Notes under the pieces: generated by a model | Database searches by the model: none | What the model was told of the DNA's origin: nothing | The model's input: only the letters and a program-made list of their open reading frames with translations | From: Kamptonema formosum PCC 6407 | GTDB taxonomy: Bacteria > Cyanobacteriota > Cyanobacteriia > Cyanobacteriales > Microcoleaceae | DNA length: 64,000 nucleotides | Assembly: GCF_000332155.1 (NCBI RefSeq) | Contig: NZ_KB235898.1 | Span: forward strand, 727,399-791,398 | Direction: 5' to 3' | In this document: piece by piece, positions 45,764 through 55,537 of the stretch | How positions within the stretch are numbered: position 1 is the stretch's first letter | How the letters are laid out: each line of letters opens with the position of its first letter | Made by a program: the position numbers and the translations under genes

Positions 45764-46408
45764 ATGAAACGCACAAGATTTTTTAATAGTCTGAGATCAA
45801 GGAAAATTGCGACGGTTTTGTTGGCTGTGGTTTTTGTGCTATTAGCTGCTTTGAAAGTTAGTGCCCAGACTGAAGATGCAAGGTTGATGGTACTCAATGA
45901 CAATAAGTTGAATATCAATTCGATCGAATTTAAACGAGTTGAATATGTGGGAGAATGTGCGGGTACTGTCACATATTCTGAGGGACAAAAAGCTCGGTTT
46001 GTTTCCAGCAAAATTACGCCGGGGCCTAACAGAAGAGCGATCGTTACAAATGTAACTATGGGAATGGAAACGAACCCCTATCCTTACACTGACAGAAGTT
46101 ACGATCGAGGGGAGTCTTCAGAAGATTTTGGGTTGATCTTGAGCCACAAACATAAAGGTAAAAATTTGGCAGTTTTAGAAGGTGAAAATAAGTTACTCTA
46201 TCAAATTAAGGAAGATGATAAAGTAATTGAAGAGGGTTCGCTAACGGCTCAAGTTTCTGTACAAAATATGGGTGTTTTTCCACGTCAGGTAGTTTGCGAA
46301 GAAAAATTAGAATGTCGGGGTAAATCACAATGTTACGACAGTAAAGGTCGGTATAGAACTGGTACTGCTGAAAGATGTTTTACTACTAGAACCTGTAGGT
46401 GCCCGTAA
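45764..46408 (+). CDS. Secreted protein of unknown function
   Basis: 214 residues. The N-terminus is a Sec signal: basic residues, then IATVLLAVVFVLLAALKVSAQ with a probable cut after VSA. The mature part is about 185 residues, mostly beta-type polar sequence, ending in a cysteine-rich tail (VVCEEKLECRGKSQCYDSKG, then CFTTRTCRCP) that could form disulfides. No family is recognised. It stands alone between the P450 pseudogene and the Arr-like gene. Confidence 0.6.
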   Translation: MKRTRFFNSLRSRKIATVLLAVVFVLLAALKVSAQTEDARLMVLNDNKLNINSIEFKRVEYVGECAGTVTYSEGQKARFVSSKITPGPNRRAIVTNVTMGMETNPYPYTDRSYDRGESSEDFGLILSHKHKGKNLAVLEGENKLLYQIKEDDKVIEEGSLTAQVSVQNMGVFPRQVVCEEKLECRGKSQCYDSKGRYRTGTAERCFTTRTCRCP

Positions 46409-46644
46409 CTAAATATCGGGACTTAAACAAAGTCAAAACTTCAAGGTAAGGCGCAAAAGTGCGATTATCGCGTTTTTGCGCTTAAAAAGCATAACCAGCC
46501 AGAGGTATCGCTCTAATGCTGAGGTCTCGTTATTCCAGAAAATTTGAGAGATCAGGGCAAAATCCTTATCCGTAGGTTCTTTACCCAAGGTTTCAGTCCA
46601 AGATTTTCTCAATTCTTACCGTTCGTTAAGATTAATTCGATATT

Positions 46645-47388
46645 ATGGAATTCAACCCAAACAACAATGTTGTTAAACTCTGTCTTCAAGGTATGGGCAT
46701 GGAAGAAAAAGGCAAACCTGAAGAAGCAAGTAAACTGTTTCTTCAAGCCTGGAACGAAGCGACATACGACTTTGAAAAATTTATTTCAGCCCATTATGTA
46801 GCTCGATATCAAAAAGATGTTTCCGACAAATTAAAATGGCTCGAAACAGCTTTGCAGTTGGCATTAAAAATAAATAACGACACTGTTAAAAGTGCTTTCC
46901 CTTCTCTATATTCAAACATTGCCAAATGCTATGAGGACTTACACGAACCTGACAAGGCAAAAAAGAATTATGAATTAGCAACTTCGTTTAAGGATAAACC
47001 TTCTGACAAAGGCCCCTTTTATCATGGGACGAAAGCAGATTTGCAAGTGGGCGATTTGCTGACAGCCGGAGGCAGTTCTAATTACAAACTCGAACTCAAA
47101 ATGAATCACATTTATTTCACAGCCCTTGTTAATGGGGCGGGACTTGCTGCTGCATTAGCAAAAGGCGAAGGACGGGAACGAGTTTATATCGTTGAACCGA
47201 CAGGGGGGTTTGAAAATGACCCGAATGTTACAGACAAAAAATTTCCGGGCAATCCAACGCGCTCCTATCGCTCACTCGCACCATTAAAAATCGTTGGCGA
47301 GGTAACAGATTGGGTGAGACAAACACCTGAAGATCTCCAAAAATGGCGTGAAAAGTTGGCCAGTAACAAAGGAGAAATTATTAATTAA
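46645..47388 (+). CDS. TPR - rifamycin ADP-ribosyltransferase (Arr-like) fusion
   Basis: 247 residues. Residues ~1-120 are helical, TPR-like (ISAHYVARYQKD, then FPSLYSNIAKCYEDLHEPDKAKKNYELA). Residues ~122-240 match Arr, which uses NAD+ to ADP-ribosylate rifampicin: GPFYHGTKADLQVGDLL, HIYFTALVNGAG, RVYIVEPTGGFENDPN, KFPGNPTRSYRS and PLKIVGEV. The catalytic-domain motifs look intact. Usual Arr proteins are ~140 residues without the N-terminal extension. Function could be antibiotic resistance or modification of another target chosen through the TPR part. Confidence 0.85.
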   Translation: MEFNPNNNVVKLCLQGMGMEEKGKPEEASKLFLQAWNEATYDFEKFISAHYVARYQKDVSDKLKWLETALQLALKINNDTVKSAFPSLYSNIAKCYEDLHEPDKAKKNYELATSFKDKPSDKGPFYHGTKADLQVGDLLTAGGSSNYKLELKMNHIYFTALVNGAGLAAALAKGEGRERVYIVEPTGGFENDPNVTDKKFPGNPTRSYRSLAPLKIVGEVTDWVRQTPEDLQKWREKLASNKGEIIN

Positions 47389-47644
47389 TTTTTGAAGATA
47401 ATAATTAGTGTATGAGTATGCGATCGCCCCCCAAGCCCTTGAATATTCTAGCAAGTTAAGCCGTAGATAAGCAAAAACGCGGAAATCCGCGCTCGCGTTG
47501 TACTCTGTTGGGCAAAACAAACCCCCACTTCTGCGCCGGGGCCATGTCTTGCCACGCCTACGCGACGATCTTGGAGTCTACAACCCGCATTCTACCGTTG
47601 CATATTAAAAACTGTCCGAAGTATTGATCCGAAGAAATTAAATA

Positions 47645-48478
47645 TTAAGTCCAAATAACAAGCGGGTCATCAGTTCCAGAGTATCCAATCAAACATCCCC
47701 ATGTCATACGCACACCCGTTTTTATCTTTTTTACCGCATGAATTCTCATTGAATTGAAAAGAATTAAATCTCCCTGGTTCGGTCTGATCTCAAGTTTTGG
47801 TTGTCCGATCTTTTTGCTATCACCGACACTAGCTGGATCGTCTATATTTCGTTCTATCTTATATTCGCTTTGAGTTGGCCATTCATCCCAAAGCACTATT
47901 TCCCCTCCTGATTCAGACATTTTTAAATATACATTTGCCGCGATGTTATTTATAAGATTCGGCTTATCTTTATAGGATTTGAGAAAACCCCATCCCATTA
48001 CATCACAATGTGGTACACCAGGGCTATCTTCTTTATGCTCTCTAACTATCCCAGCAAATACTTTTTTATCCCCAAGTTTTGCAAGATGGCAACCATAACT
48101 CCAAATATCATCAAGTTCAACCCTCAGTCTATCAATTGGACTTATGTATGGATGTATCAGCCTCCGCATTTCTTTCATCAATGTAGGTGCTTTTTCCTGC
48201 TGCTTTTCTAATGCAAGCTCACTTTCACCACATTCAAACAACTCTTGTCCTAATCGACTAACTGATGGGTGATCGGGATAAGCGCTAAAATACTTACTCT
48301 TTTTTATTCTCTCGGCGATGATCGCACACTCTTGGTCAAGAAAATAATTCGGTACGATTACCGCATCTATTGAATGGTCTAGAAGTCCAATTAAATGCCA
48401 TTCTTCGAGATTTTTCGCAGATAATAGGGCATCTTGATTTGTTTTATAACTACCTAGCTTATTTTCATATACAGTCAT
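47645..48478 (-). CDS. cyrI: 2-Oxoglutarate/Fe(II) oxygenase, cylindrospermopsin C7 hydroxylase
   Basis: 277 residues from ATG 48478, seven bases after GGAGG; a longer frame to 48526 lacks such a site. CyrI hydroxylates 7-deoxy-cylindrospermopsin as the last step of toxin synthesis. The Fe(II) ligands are visible as HCD in PHCDVMGWG and the distal His in RIHAVKK, with an Arg nearby (GVRMTW) for 2-oxoglutarate. The whole sequence agrees with CyrI as I remember it (opening MTVYENKL, closing DPLVIWT). It lies 53 bases after cyrG on the same strand, the order known for this cluster. Whether this copy yields the 7-epimer cannot be told. Confidence 0.87.
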   Translation of the reverse strand: MTVYENKLGSYKTNQDALLSAKNLEEWHLIGLLDHSIDAVIVPNYFLDQECAIIAERIKKSKYFSAYPDHPSVSRLGQELFECGESELALEKQQEKAPTLMKEMRRLIHPYISPIDRLRVELDDIWSYGCHLAKLGDKKVFAGIVREHKEDSPGVPHCDVMGWGFLKSYKDKPNLINNIAANVYLKMSESGGEIVLWDEWPTQSEYKIERNIDDPASVGDSKKIGQPKLEIRPNQGDLILFNSMRIHAVKKIKTGVRMTWGCLIGYSGTDDPLVIWT

Positions 48479-48531
48479 TGGGTTTTCCTCCAGTTTTGAT
48501 TCAGAAATGTTGTTGCAGATCGGCATTTATA

Positions 48532-49968
48532 CTATAACGTACCCTTTGCCATCGCTTCCATCAATACCAGTTTTTGGTGAGCGGAATCAGCTTTTACCCG
48601 TTGCTCAAGCTGTTGCGCTTGCGCTTGCGCTTCAGCGAGAATAGCGTCCTCATTTACCGTGAGAACTTGGTAGTCTTCCACTAACAGTTTTCCCGCAACC
48701 ATGACACTTTTAACTTCATGTCCTGAAGCAGCGTACACGAAGTTGGGTACGAGATTGCGAATTGGATCGAGCAGGGTTGGTGAGAGATTCGGAGCGGTAA
48801 GATCAATTAAAATCAGATCGGCTTCTTTGCCTACTTCAAGCGAGCCAATCTTGCGATCTAAACCAATCGCCCGCGCTCCTTCAATGGTCGCCATACGTAA
48901 CACTTCCCAGGCAGGCATAATCGTTGGGTCTTGATATTTTATTTTGTTGAATAAGGCGGTCAGTTTCATCTCATTGAAGATGTTACAACAGTTGTTGCCG
49001 CAGGCTTGATCGGAACCGATCGCAACGGGGCCGCCTGCTTGCCGAAAGATGTGTGCGGGCGGCACGAGACCGTCGATAATGGCAATAGCACCCGAACAGA
49101 GTGCCATGCTAGCGCCACTTTTGGCCACTTGTATCGCTTCTTCATCTGTGGCATCTGTCAGGTGAACCGCTAGCAACTGTTCGTCCAAGTAGCCAATCTC
49201 ATCCAGAAAAGCGATCGGACGCTTACCATATCGCTTTACAATTTGTTCAGTTTCCCGCTCGCCCTGCGCCACATGAATATGCAGCATTAAGCTTTCCCGT
49301 TGTGCAATCTCCTTGGCTTCACGTAGCATCTCAAGCGGCACCATATCCGCCGCCTGTAGTCCCAACATCGTGGTGATACGTCCCTCTGCCGCTCCATTCC
49401 ATGCACAGGCAAAGTCCACAGCCTCTGCCATCGCCCGCCGCCCCGCCTTTACATCAAAGGGATAGATGTCTCCCTCCTTCCATTCCGACCAGTCGAGTGG
49501 GAATGCGTTAAACGCAGGAGACAGAATGGCACGTACCCCAATTTCATCGAAAAACTCTCCCCAGAGGGGGTAAAGAGACTCAGAATCGCCGAATGTGGTT
49601 GTGCCTGCCTTCAGCCCTTCCAACACACTCAAGCGCGTCCCGGCTATGTTCGCTGCGGGTGTCATCTGAAGTCCATAAGGCATTGTCGCGTCCATCAGCC
49701 AATTGGTTACATCTTGTGCTACCCCACGCAGAAGAGAACAAGTCGTGTGTATGTGAGCATCAATCAATCCAGGCAACACCGCACAATTCACCGCATCGAT
49801 CGTTTTGTGGCTTTCAAAACGACTCAGCAACGCCTCCGTCGAATCAACTGCTACAATACGGCTACCCTCAACCGCGATCGCCCCATCGGCAATATACCCC
49901 ACACCAGTTCCCTGCATCGTAAAGAGATGAGCGTGTATCGCTAATGTATCTACCTGTTTTTTAGTCAT
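48532..49968 (-). CDS. cyrG: Amidohydrolase of cylindrospermopsin synthesis
   Basis: 478 residues, metal-dependent amidohydrolase of the cytosine deaminase/TrzN-AtzA type. Metal ligands appear in LIDAHIHTTC, HIHVAQGE, AVHLTDAT and GSDQACGNN. CyrG and CyrH are thought to help form or modify the uracil ring. The 1437-base length, the sequence and the position between cyrF and cyrI all agree with CyrG rather than CyrH. GAGGG lies before the ATG. Co-transcription with cyrI is likely (53-base gap). Confidence 0.85.
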   Translation of the reverse strand: MTKKQVDTLAIHAHLFTMQGTGVGYIADGAIAVEGSRIVAVDSTEALLSRFESHKTIDAVNCAVLPGLIDAHIHTTCSLLRGVAQDVTNWLMDATMPYGLQMTPAANIAGTRLSVLEGLKAGTTTFGDSESLYPLWGEFFDEIGVRAILSPAFNAFPLDWSEWKEGDIYPFDVKAGRRAMAEAVDFACAWNGAAEGRITTMLGLQAADMVPLEMLREAKEIAQRESLMLHIHVAQGERETEQIVKRYGKRPIAFLDEIGYLDEQLLAVHLTDATDEEAIQVAKSGASMALCSGAIAIIDGLVPPAHIFRQAGGPVAIGSDQACGNNCCNIFNEMKLTALFNKIKYQDPTIMPAWEVLRMATIEGARAIGLDRKIGSLEVGKEADLILIDLTAPNLSPTLLDPIRNLVPNFVYAASGHEVKSVMVAGKLLVEDYQVLTVNEDAILAEAQAQAQQLEQRVKADSAHQKLVLMEAMAKGTL

Positions 49969-50088
49969 AAAACCCTCTATTAATCTATAAATGGCGAATG
50001 GTAATGGGTAAAGATACAGGCCATTACTGTGTACGTATCAATTGCATCACTAAGCCTAGTCAAAATTCAGACCTTACTTTTTCAGACC

Positions 50089-53000
50089 TTACTTTCTTTC
50101 GAGACCAAGCACATCGGCATGGCGGATAATACGACGATATGTTTCTTCGATCGCGGCATCGAAATCATTCAGCTTGAAAACCGTACTAACCGCATGACCA
50201 CCAGAATCTCGGTCAGGTGGATAACCATCTCGCAGAACACGAAACGATGGGAGCACAGGCCAGTCATAGACAGAAAGTGCAATAAACTCGTCGATGGGTA
50301 TGCCATCCTTGTCAGTCAGCGCAATGTACTCTTCGGGTGATTTCCCTGTTTGAATGTGGTATTTGGCATAACCTGGCATTGCTAGGCAGACAAAAATTGT
50401 GTCACGACGAGTTTCCCGCAGCATCAACAAAGTCTGAAGCGTCATTAGGTAGCTGGCTACTGTGGGGAAGTGTTTGCTAGAACCGCCCGCGACAATATAC
50501 ACATTGCGGCCACTCGGATCGAACGTTTTTTGCAGTCTCCCTTGGTCAGTCACTTCGTCCCAACTTCCATAAGTATATGGATCGACAGATGTTGGTTGTA
50601 GCACCTGCCACGCGCCCAACTCTCCATTACGCTCCATTACCCAGAACCAGGGCATATTACCACTGTTGAGCAAATCGATCCGATCGGCAATGAGCTTGGG
50701 AGGCGCGATCGCATCTTCTCCAATCCAGCCATACGCCTCCCTTTCAAGCTGGCTTAGTCTTGCTACATCTGCCATGACTGCGGGTCGAACCGTCCATGGA
50801 TAAAGATGCAGGGGAAGGGAAGCAGGGGACAAGCCCAGCTCGGTGAGTGCAAAAGACTGCACCTCAACCAATGCGTCCTGTTTTGAAGTAACCGAGGATT
50901 CGATGAGAACCTCCTCTTGGTCTGCCTGTGGCACAATTCTTTCGAGTAAGAAACTGGCTAGCTGCTTAATCGTGGGATAGTCAAAAACCATCGCCACTGG
51001 CAGTTCCAACCCTGTGCTAGAACGTAGCTTATTACGTAGTTCGACCGCCATCAACGAATCAATTCCTAAATCGGAGAACCTCTGTTCGTCGGCGGGAACA
51101 CTTCCTATAATCGGTTCGATTTCAGATTTGATAATGTTCTTTAATATCTCATATCGTTCCTGATGCGAAGTTTGACTTATTTTTTGTAAAAGTGTTTGAC
51201 TATTTGTGGTCAAGCTTGCCTGTCGCTGCTGTTCCTCTACCAAATGCTCCAAAATAGTTGGTAATGCAACTCGTTCAGCAGGAGAGAGTTTGCGATCGCC
51301 GTCCAAAAGCGCCACCAAAGAGTGGACATCACCTTCTTGCAAATATTCCATCAGTAAAGTGGACACCGCGCCATGATTTTGTGGCGATGCAGTGTCCTGA
51401 GCTTGTTGAAGGGGATCTGATGCACTGGAAAGATCGAAGCTTTGTGCTGACTGGGTTGGTGCCAAATTAGAGTCGGGAAGCCAATAACGTTGTCGCTGAA
51501 ACGGATAGGTTGGCAATACCACCTTGCGTCGTTGATATCCCCGATTAAATGCGTCCCAATCAATGTCAGCCCCATGCACGTACAACTCACCCAGACTAGA
51601 GAGCATCTGCTGCGAGTCGTTCTGGCTTTCGCGCAAACTGGGCAAGTAGCAAGTAGCAGTCCCTTCTGGGGCAGTTGACTCTTCCTCACTTGCTCGCAGC
51701 GCCATACCCAGCAGGGTGGCTGTGGAACCGATTTCGAGAAAGATATTGATACCCTGTTCGTGGAGCGTCCTCACCCCATCGGCAAAGCGCACTGCCTCAC
51801 GCACATGGCGTACCCAGTAATCTGGTCTGGTGATTTCAGCGATCGCCACTTTCCCTGTGACATTGGAGACAAGCAGCAAATTCGGCTTGTGATAGGTGAT
51901 GCTGGCTGCCACCTGGCGGAACTCATCCAATATGGGAGCCATGAGTGGGGAGTGGAAGGCATGGGATACCGTCAGTTGGCGTGTCTTAATGCCAACGGTT
52001 GCGAGTTGTTCAGCAATTGCCATCACAGAGATGCGTTTGCCAGAGACAACCACGCTTTCTCGCCCATTAATCGCTGCAATTGACACATCGTCTCGGTAAG
52101 GCGTAATCGCCTCCTGTATGCGAGCTTCATCTACCAAGAAAGAAACCATTGCTCCGTCTTGAGGTAGCGCTTGCATCAGACGACCACGAGTAGCGATGAG
52201 TTTAAGGCCATCCTCTAAAGAAAAGATGCCCGCCACACAAGCGGCCACATATTCACCCACACTATGCCCCATCACCACATCTGGTTTGATGCCCCACGAT
52301 CGCCACAATTGCGCGATCGCATACTCGAAAGCGAAAAGCGCGGGCTGAGTATAAGCGGTTTGGTGAATGGTTTCTGATTTTCCCTCTGGGTAGAGAATCG
52401 AAATTAGTGACTGGTCGAGATATGCGCCAGCACGCAAGATGTCGTCACAATGGTCGAGTGCTTCTCGGAATGTAGGTTGCGTTTCGTAAAGTTGGCGACC
52501 CATTCCCACATACTGTGAGCCTTGGCCTGTAAAAAGAAAGGCGATCTTTGGTAAGGATTTGACTTCTCGCTCCCCACCCCGCGATCGCGCGATCGCTGCC
52601 AATTGCAAACGCAGTTGCTCTTGAGATTCCGTAACTACCGCAAACCTATGTTTAAAATGTTTGCGCCCTGTATGCGCCGTGAAACAAATATCCGCCAGAC
52701 GAACATCGGGATAGGTTTCTATCTGAGCCGCATAACGCTGAGCCAGTTCTGGCAGGGCTGCGGGTGTTTTTGCAGATAAGGTTAAAATATGCTGCGTTTG
52801 ATTAATATCATTAGTAGGTTGCTCTATGTTTGGAGCTTTCTCTAGTACGATATGAGAGTTTGTGCCACTAAAGCCAAAGCTACTGACTCCTGCAAAACGA
52901 TCGCTGCTAGACCAAGATGTTGTTTCTGTTGGGATGCTGACTGGCGATCGCTCCCAGTCAATGTAAGGATTGGGCTGGTGGAAGTGTAGGTTTGGTGGGA

Positions 53001-54195
53001 TTTCACCGTGCTGCATTGAGAGTACAACCTTGATCAGGCCAGCAATGCCAGCAGCAGCCTCAGTATGACCGATATTTGTCTTGACCGAACCGATAATAAG
53101 CGGCTGTGAGCGTTGACCAAAGACTTGCCCAAGCGCACCCATTTCGATGGGATCGCCTAATGACGTACCTGTGCCATGTGCCTCGATGTAGCTAATTTTA
53201 TCTGGGTGTAGCCCACCATCCGCTAATGCCTGCCGGATAACCGCCTGTTGTGAAGGACCGCTGGGTACGGTTAAGCCACTCGTGTAGCCATCGTGATTGA
53301 CCGCGACACCACGAATCAAGGCAAGGATATTGTCCTTGTCGGTAATGGCATCGGATAGGCGTTTGAGAACTACCATGCCACATCCCTCAGCACGGACATA
53401 ACCATCTGCCCGCACATCAAATGTTTTGCAGCGTCCATCAGGCGACAACATACGCGATCGGCAGGCTCTGATAAAGCCATCCGGTGCCAATTGTGTCTGT
53501 ACACCACCCGCCAAGGCCAAATCGCAGTCCTGTTGACGCAGGCTCTTGACGGCCAATGCCACAGAAACCAAAGAGGATGAACAGGCGGTATCAAGAGCCA
53601 GATTGGGGCCAGTAAGTCCCAAATAATAGGATAGACGACCGCTGGCTGTACTATGGCAGTTACCAGAACCAGAGTAGACATCTAGTTCGGAACTATTACG
53701 CATAATCAGATCGCGATAATCGCAATCACTGATGCCAACAAAGACCCCTGTCTGTTTACTAAGGCCATTGCCTGTCAGCCCAGCGCGTTCTAATGCTTCC
53801 CAACTCACCTCCAAAAGCAGCCGTTGTTGTGGGTCTAAGCTAACGGCCTCGCGCGCGGAGATACGAAAAAAGTCGGGATCGAACCCATCGATCTGCTTCA
53901 GAAGACCAGCATGGCGTGCGTACATTTTGTTCGGTGTGGCTGGCATCGGATCGTAATATTTATCCACATCCCAACGGGTTTTGGGAATCTCACTAATTGC
54001 GTCAACCCCATTGCGTAACAGTTGCCATAATTCTTCGGGCGTATCCGCACCCGGAAATCGACAACTCATTCCGATAATGGCAATGGGTTCTCGTTGCGCG
54101 TATTTTAAACGTTCAAGCTCGGCTTGTAGCTCCTCTATTTTATTCAATGCTTTCTTGACTATAGAAGTCACCTGATTCTCTGGCAAATTATTCAT
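50089..54195 (-). CDS. cyrF: Polyketide synthase KS-AT-ACP with GNAT-like C-terminal domain
   Basis: 1368 residues. After a short coiled docking helix, a KS (~35-460: [31 protein letters not shown]) and a malonyl-type AT ([10 protein letters not shown] ~643, HAFHSPLM) are intact. No DH or KR is present. The ACP Ser is in GIDSLMAVEL (~1045). The last ~245 residues (from LYPWTVRPAVMADVARL) resemble a GNAT-type acyltransferase fold and are not part of a standard PKS. CyrF performs the last extension before the uracil ring forms. Gene length is close to that remembered for cyrF, and cyrG follows 120 bases on. Confidence 0.85.
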   Translation of the reverse strand: MNNLPENQVTSIVKKALNKIEELQAELERLKYAQREPIAIIGMSCRFPGADTPEELWQLLRNGVDAISEIPKTRWDVDKYYDPMPATPNKMYARHAGLLKQIDGFDPDFFRISAREAVSLDPQQRLLLEVSWEALERAGLTGNGLSKQTGVFVGISDCDYRDLIMRNSSELDVYSGSGNCHSTASGRLSYYLGLTGPNLALDTACSSSLVSVALAVKSLRQQDCDLALAGGVQTQLAPDGFIRACRSRMLSPDGRCKTFDVRADGYVRAEGCGMVVLKRLSDAITDKDNILALIRGVAVNHDGYTSGLTVPSGPSQQAVIRQALADGGLHPDKISYIEAHGTGTSLGDPIEMGALGQVFGQRSQPLIIGSVKTNIGHTEAAAGIAGLIKVVLSMQHGEIPPNLHFHQPNPYIDWERSPVSIPTETTSWSSSDRFAGVSSFGFSGTNSHIVLEKAPNIEQPTNDINQTQHILTLSAKTPAALPELAQRYAAQIETYPDVRLADICFTAHTGRKHFKHRFAVVTESQEQLRLQLAAIARSRGGEREVKSLPKIAFLFTGQGSQYVGMGRQLYETQPTFREALDHCDDILRAGAYLDQSLISILYPEGKSETIHQTAYTQPALFAFEYAIAQLWRSWGIKPDVVMGHSVGEYVAACVAGIFSLEDGLKLIATRGRLMQALPQDGAMVSFLVDEARIQEAITPYRDDVSIAAINGRESVVVSGKRISVMAIAEQLATVGIKTRQLTVSHAFHSPLMAPILDEFRQVAASITYHKPNLLLVSNVTGKVAIAEITRPDYWVRHVREAVRFADGVRTLHEQGINIFLEIGSTATLLGMALRASEEESTAPEGTATCYLPSLRESQNDSQQMLSSLGELYVHGADIDWDAFNRGYQRRKVVLPTYPFQRQRYWLPDSNLAPTQSAQSFDLSSASDPLQQAQDTASPQNHGAVSTLLMEYLQEGDVHSLVALLDGDRKLSPAERVALPTILEHLVEEQQRQASLTTNSQTLLQKISQTSHQERYEILKNIIKSEIEPIIGSVPADEQRFSDLGIDSLMAVELRNKLRSSTGLELPVAMVFDYPTIKQLASFLLERIVPQADQEEVLIESSVTSKQDALVEVQSFALTELGLSPASLPLHLYPWTVRPAVMADVARLSQLEREAYGWIGEDAIAPPKLIADRIDLLNSGNMPWFWVMERNGELGAWQVLQPTSVDPYTYGSWDEVTDQGRLQKTFDPSGRNVYIVAGGSSKHFPTVASYLMTLQTLLMLRETRRDTIFVCLAMPGYAKYHIQTGKSPEEYIALTDKDGIPIDEFIALSVYDWPVLPSFRVLRDGYPPDRDSGGHAVSTVFKLNDFDAAIEETYRRIIRHADVLGLERK

Positions 54196-54471
54196 TGATT
54201 ACACCTCTTGCAAAAGTCGTCGCTGGGGTAATGTGGAGTCTGAAATTAGGCGATCGCGCCCGTCAATTATAAGCTTTTCTTATTCATTAACGGGGTGAGC
54301 CGAAGTTCGTATCTGCCGTAAAATTTTCTTTTCTTAAGTAACGATTTATGGTATCGTGACTAACGTTTTTCAAATGTTTGGCACAGTGGGTTAATTATCT
54401 TAAAAAATATGCTGAGCCTGCGGAAGAGTAAACGCAAGTTAAGTCGTAATTCTTATGTAAAGGAGCATATC

Positions 54472-55257
54472 ATGCAAGAAAAACGCATCGCAATGTGGTC
54501 TGTGCCACGCAGTTTTGGTACAGTGTTGCTACAAGCCTGGTCGAGTCGGTCAGATACCGCTGTCTTTGATGAAATTCTCTCCTTTCCCTATCTCTTTATC
54601 AAAGGCAAGGATCTGGGCTTTACTTGGGCGGATCTTGATTCTAGCCAAATGCCCTACACAGATTGGCAATACGTTATTGAGCGGTTAAAGGCTCCCGTAC
54701 CCGAAGAGAATTTGCAATACATCATCGAGCTGTTAAAGGCTCCCCTGCCCGAAGGGAAATCGATTTGCTATCAGAAGCATCAAGCGTATCATTTAATCGA
54801 AGAGATAATGGGGCTTGAGTGGATCTTGCCCTTCACCAACTGCTTTCTGATTCGCCAACCCAAAGAAATGCTCTTATCTTTTCATAAGATTGTGCCGCAT
54901 TTTACCTTTGAAGAAACAGGCTGGATCGAATTAAAACGGCTGTTTGACTATGTACATCAAAAGAGCGGAGCAATCCCGCCTGTCATAGATGCACATGACC
55001 TGCTCAACGATCCGCCGCGAATGCTCTCCAAGCTTTGTCAGGCTGTAGGGGTTGAGTTTACTGAGGCTATGCTCAGTTGGCCCCCCATGGAGGTCGAGTT
55101 GAACGAAAAACTAGCCCCTTGGTACAGCACCGTAGCAAGCTCTACCAATTTTCTCCCCTATCAGGCTAAGGATGAGCCGTTGCCGCTACATCTTGTCAAT
55201 ATTTGTGAACGTTGCGATGAAATTTATCAGGAATTATATCAATTTCGACTTTCTTAG
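54472..55257 (+). CDS. cyrJ: PAPS-dependent sulfotransferase of cylindrospermopsin synthesis
   Basis: 261 residues from ATG 54472 with an AAAGGAG site; a longer frame to 54409 is unlikely. CyrJ sulfates the C12 hydroxyl of the toxin. The opening MWSVPRSFGTVLLQAW holds the PAPS 5'-phosphosulfate loop, and FLIRQPKEMLLSF fits the 3'-phosphate region. The sequence agrees with remembered CyrJ except for an added 16-residue block: YVIERLKAPVPEEN is followed by a near copy YIIELLKAPLPEGK. It is the only cyr gene here on the plus strand, between cyrD and cyrF. Confidence 0.87.
   Translation: MQEKRIAMWSVPRSFGTVLLQAWSSRSDTAVFDEILSFPYLFIKGKDLGFTWADLDSSQMPYTDWQYVIERLKAPVPEENLQYIIELLKAPLPEGKSICYQKHQAYHLIEEIMGLEWILPFTNCFLIRQPKEMLLSFHKIVPHFTFEETGWIELKRLFDYVHQKSGAIPPVIDAHDLLNDPPRMLSKLCQAVGVEFTEAMLSWPPMEVELNEKLAPWYSTVASSTNFLPYQAKDEPLPLHLVNICERCDEIYQELYQFRLS
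54664..54759. repeat. 48-bp tandem duplication inside cyrJ
   Basis: Two diverged copies with a 48-base period (CAATAC at 54667 and 54715; TTAAAGGCTCCC in both). They encode 16 residues each and keep the frame. The second copy matches the form expected in CyrJ; the first is the extra one. Confidence 0.85.
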
Positions 55258-55537
55258 TGCTGCGTTCCATAAATGATGTCCAGGTTAAAGAAGTTGTATA
55301 GCAAAAGAATCTGGACACGATACGCGATCGCATAATCGGTGATTTATGAGATAATTCTTTTAGAACCGATGTGATATCTTTTGGGTTTCCCTTCTTCACT
55401 CACTGTACAAAAGCAAACTTAACCTTCTTGTGTCACTTTCGGCAAAAAATAACCTGGAAGGCTTATAGCAATGGCTGAAACTCATACAGCCTCTTGATTT
55501 CAATCTAGAGTTGCCCCTCGTTGCACGAACCCTAGCT

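Noticed and set aside
48532..49968. CyrH instead of CyrG
   Set aside because: Length, sequence as remembered and position between cyrF and cyrI all favour CyrG.
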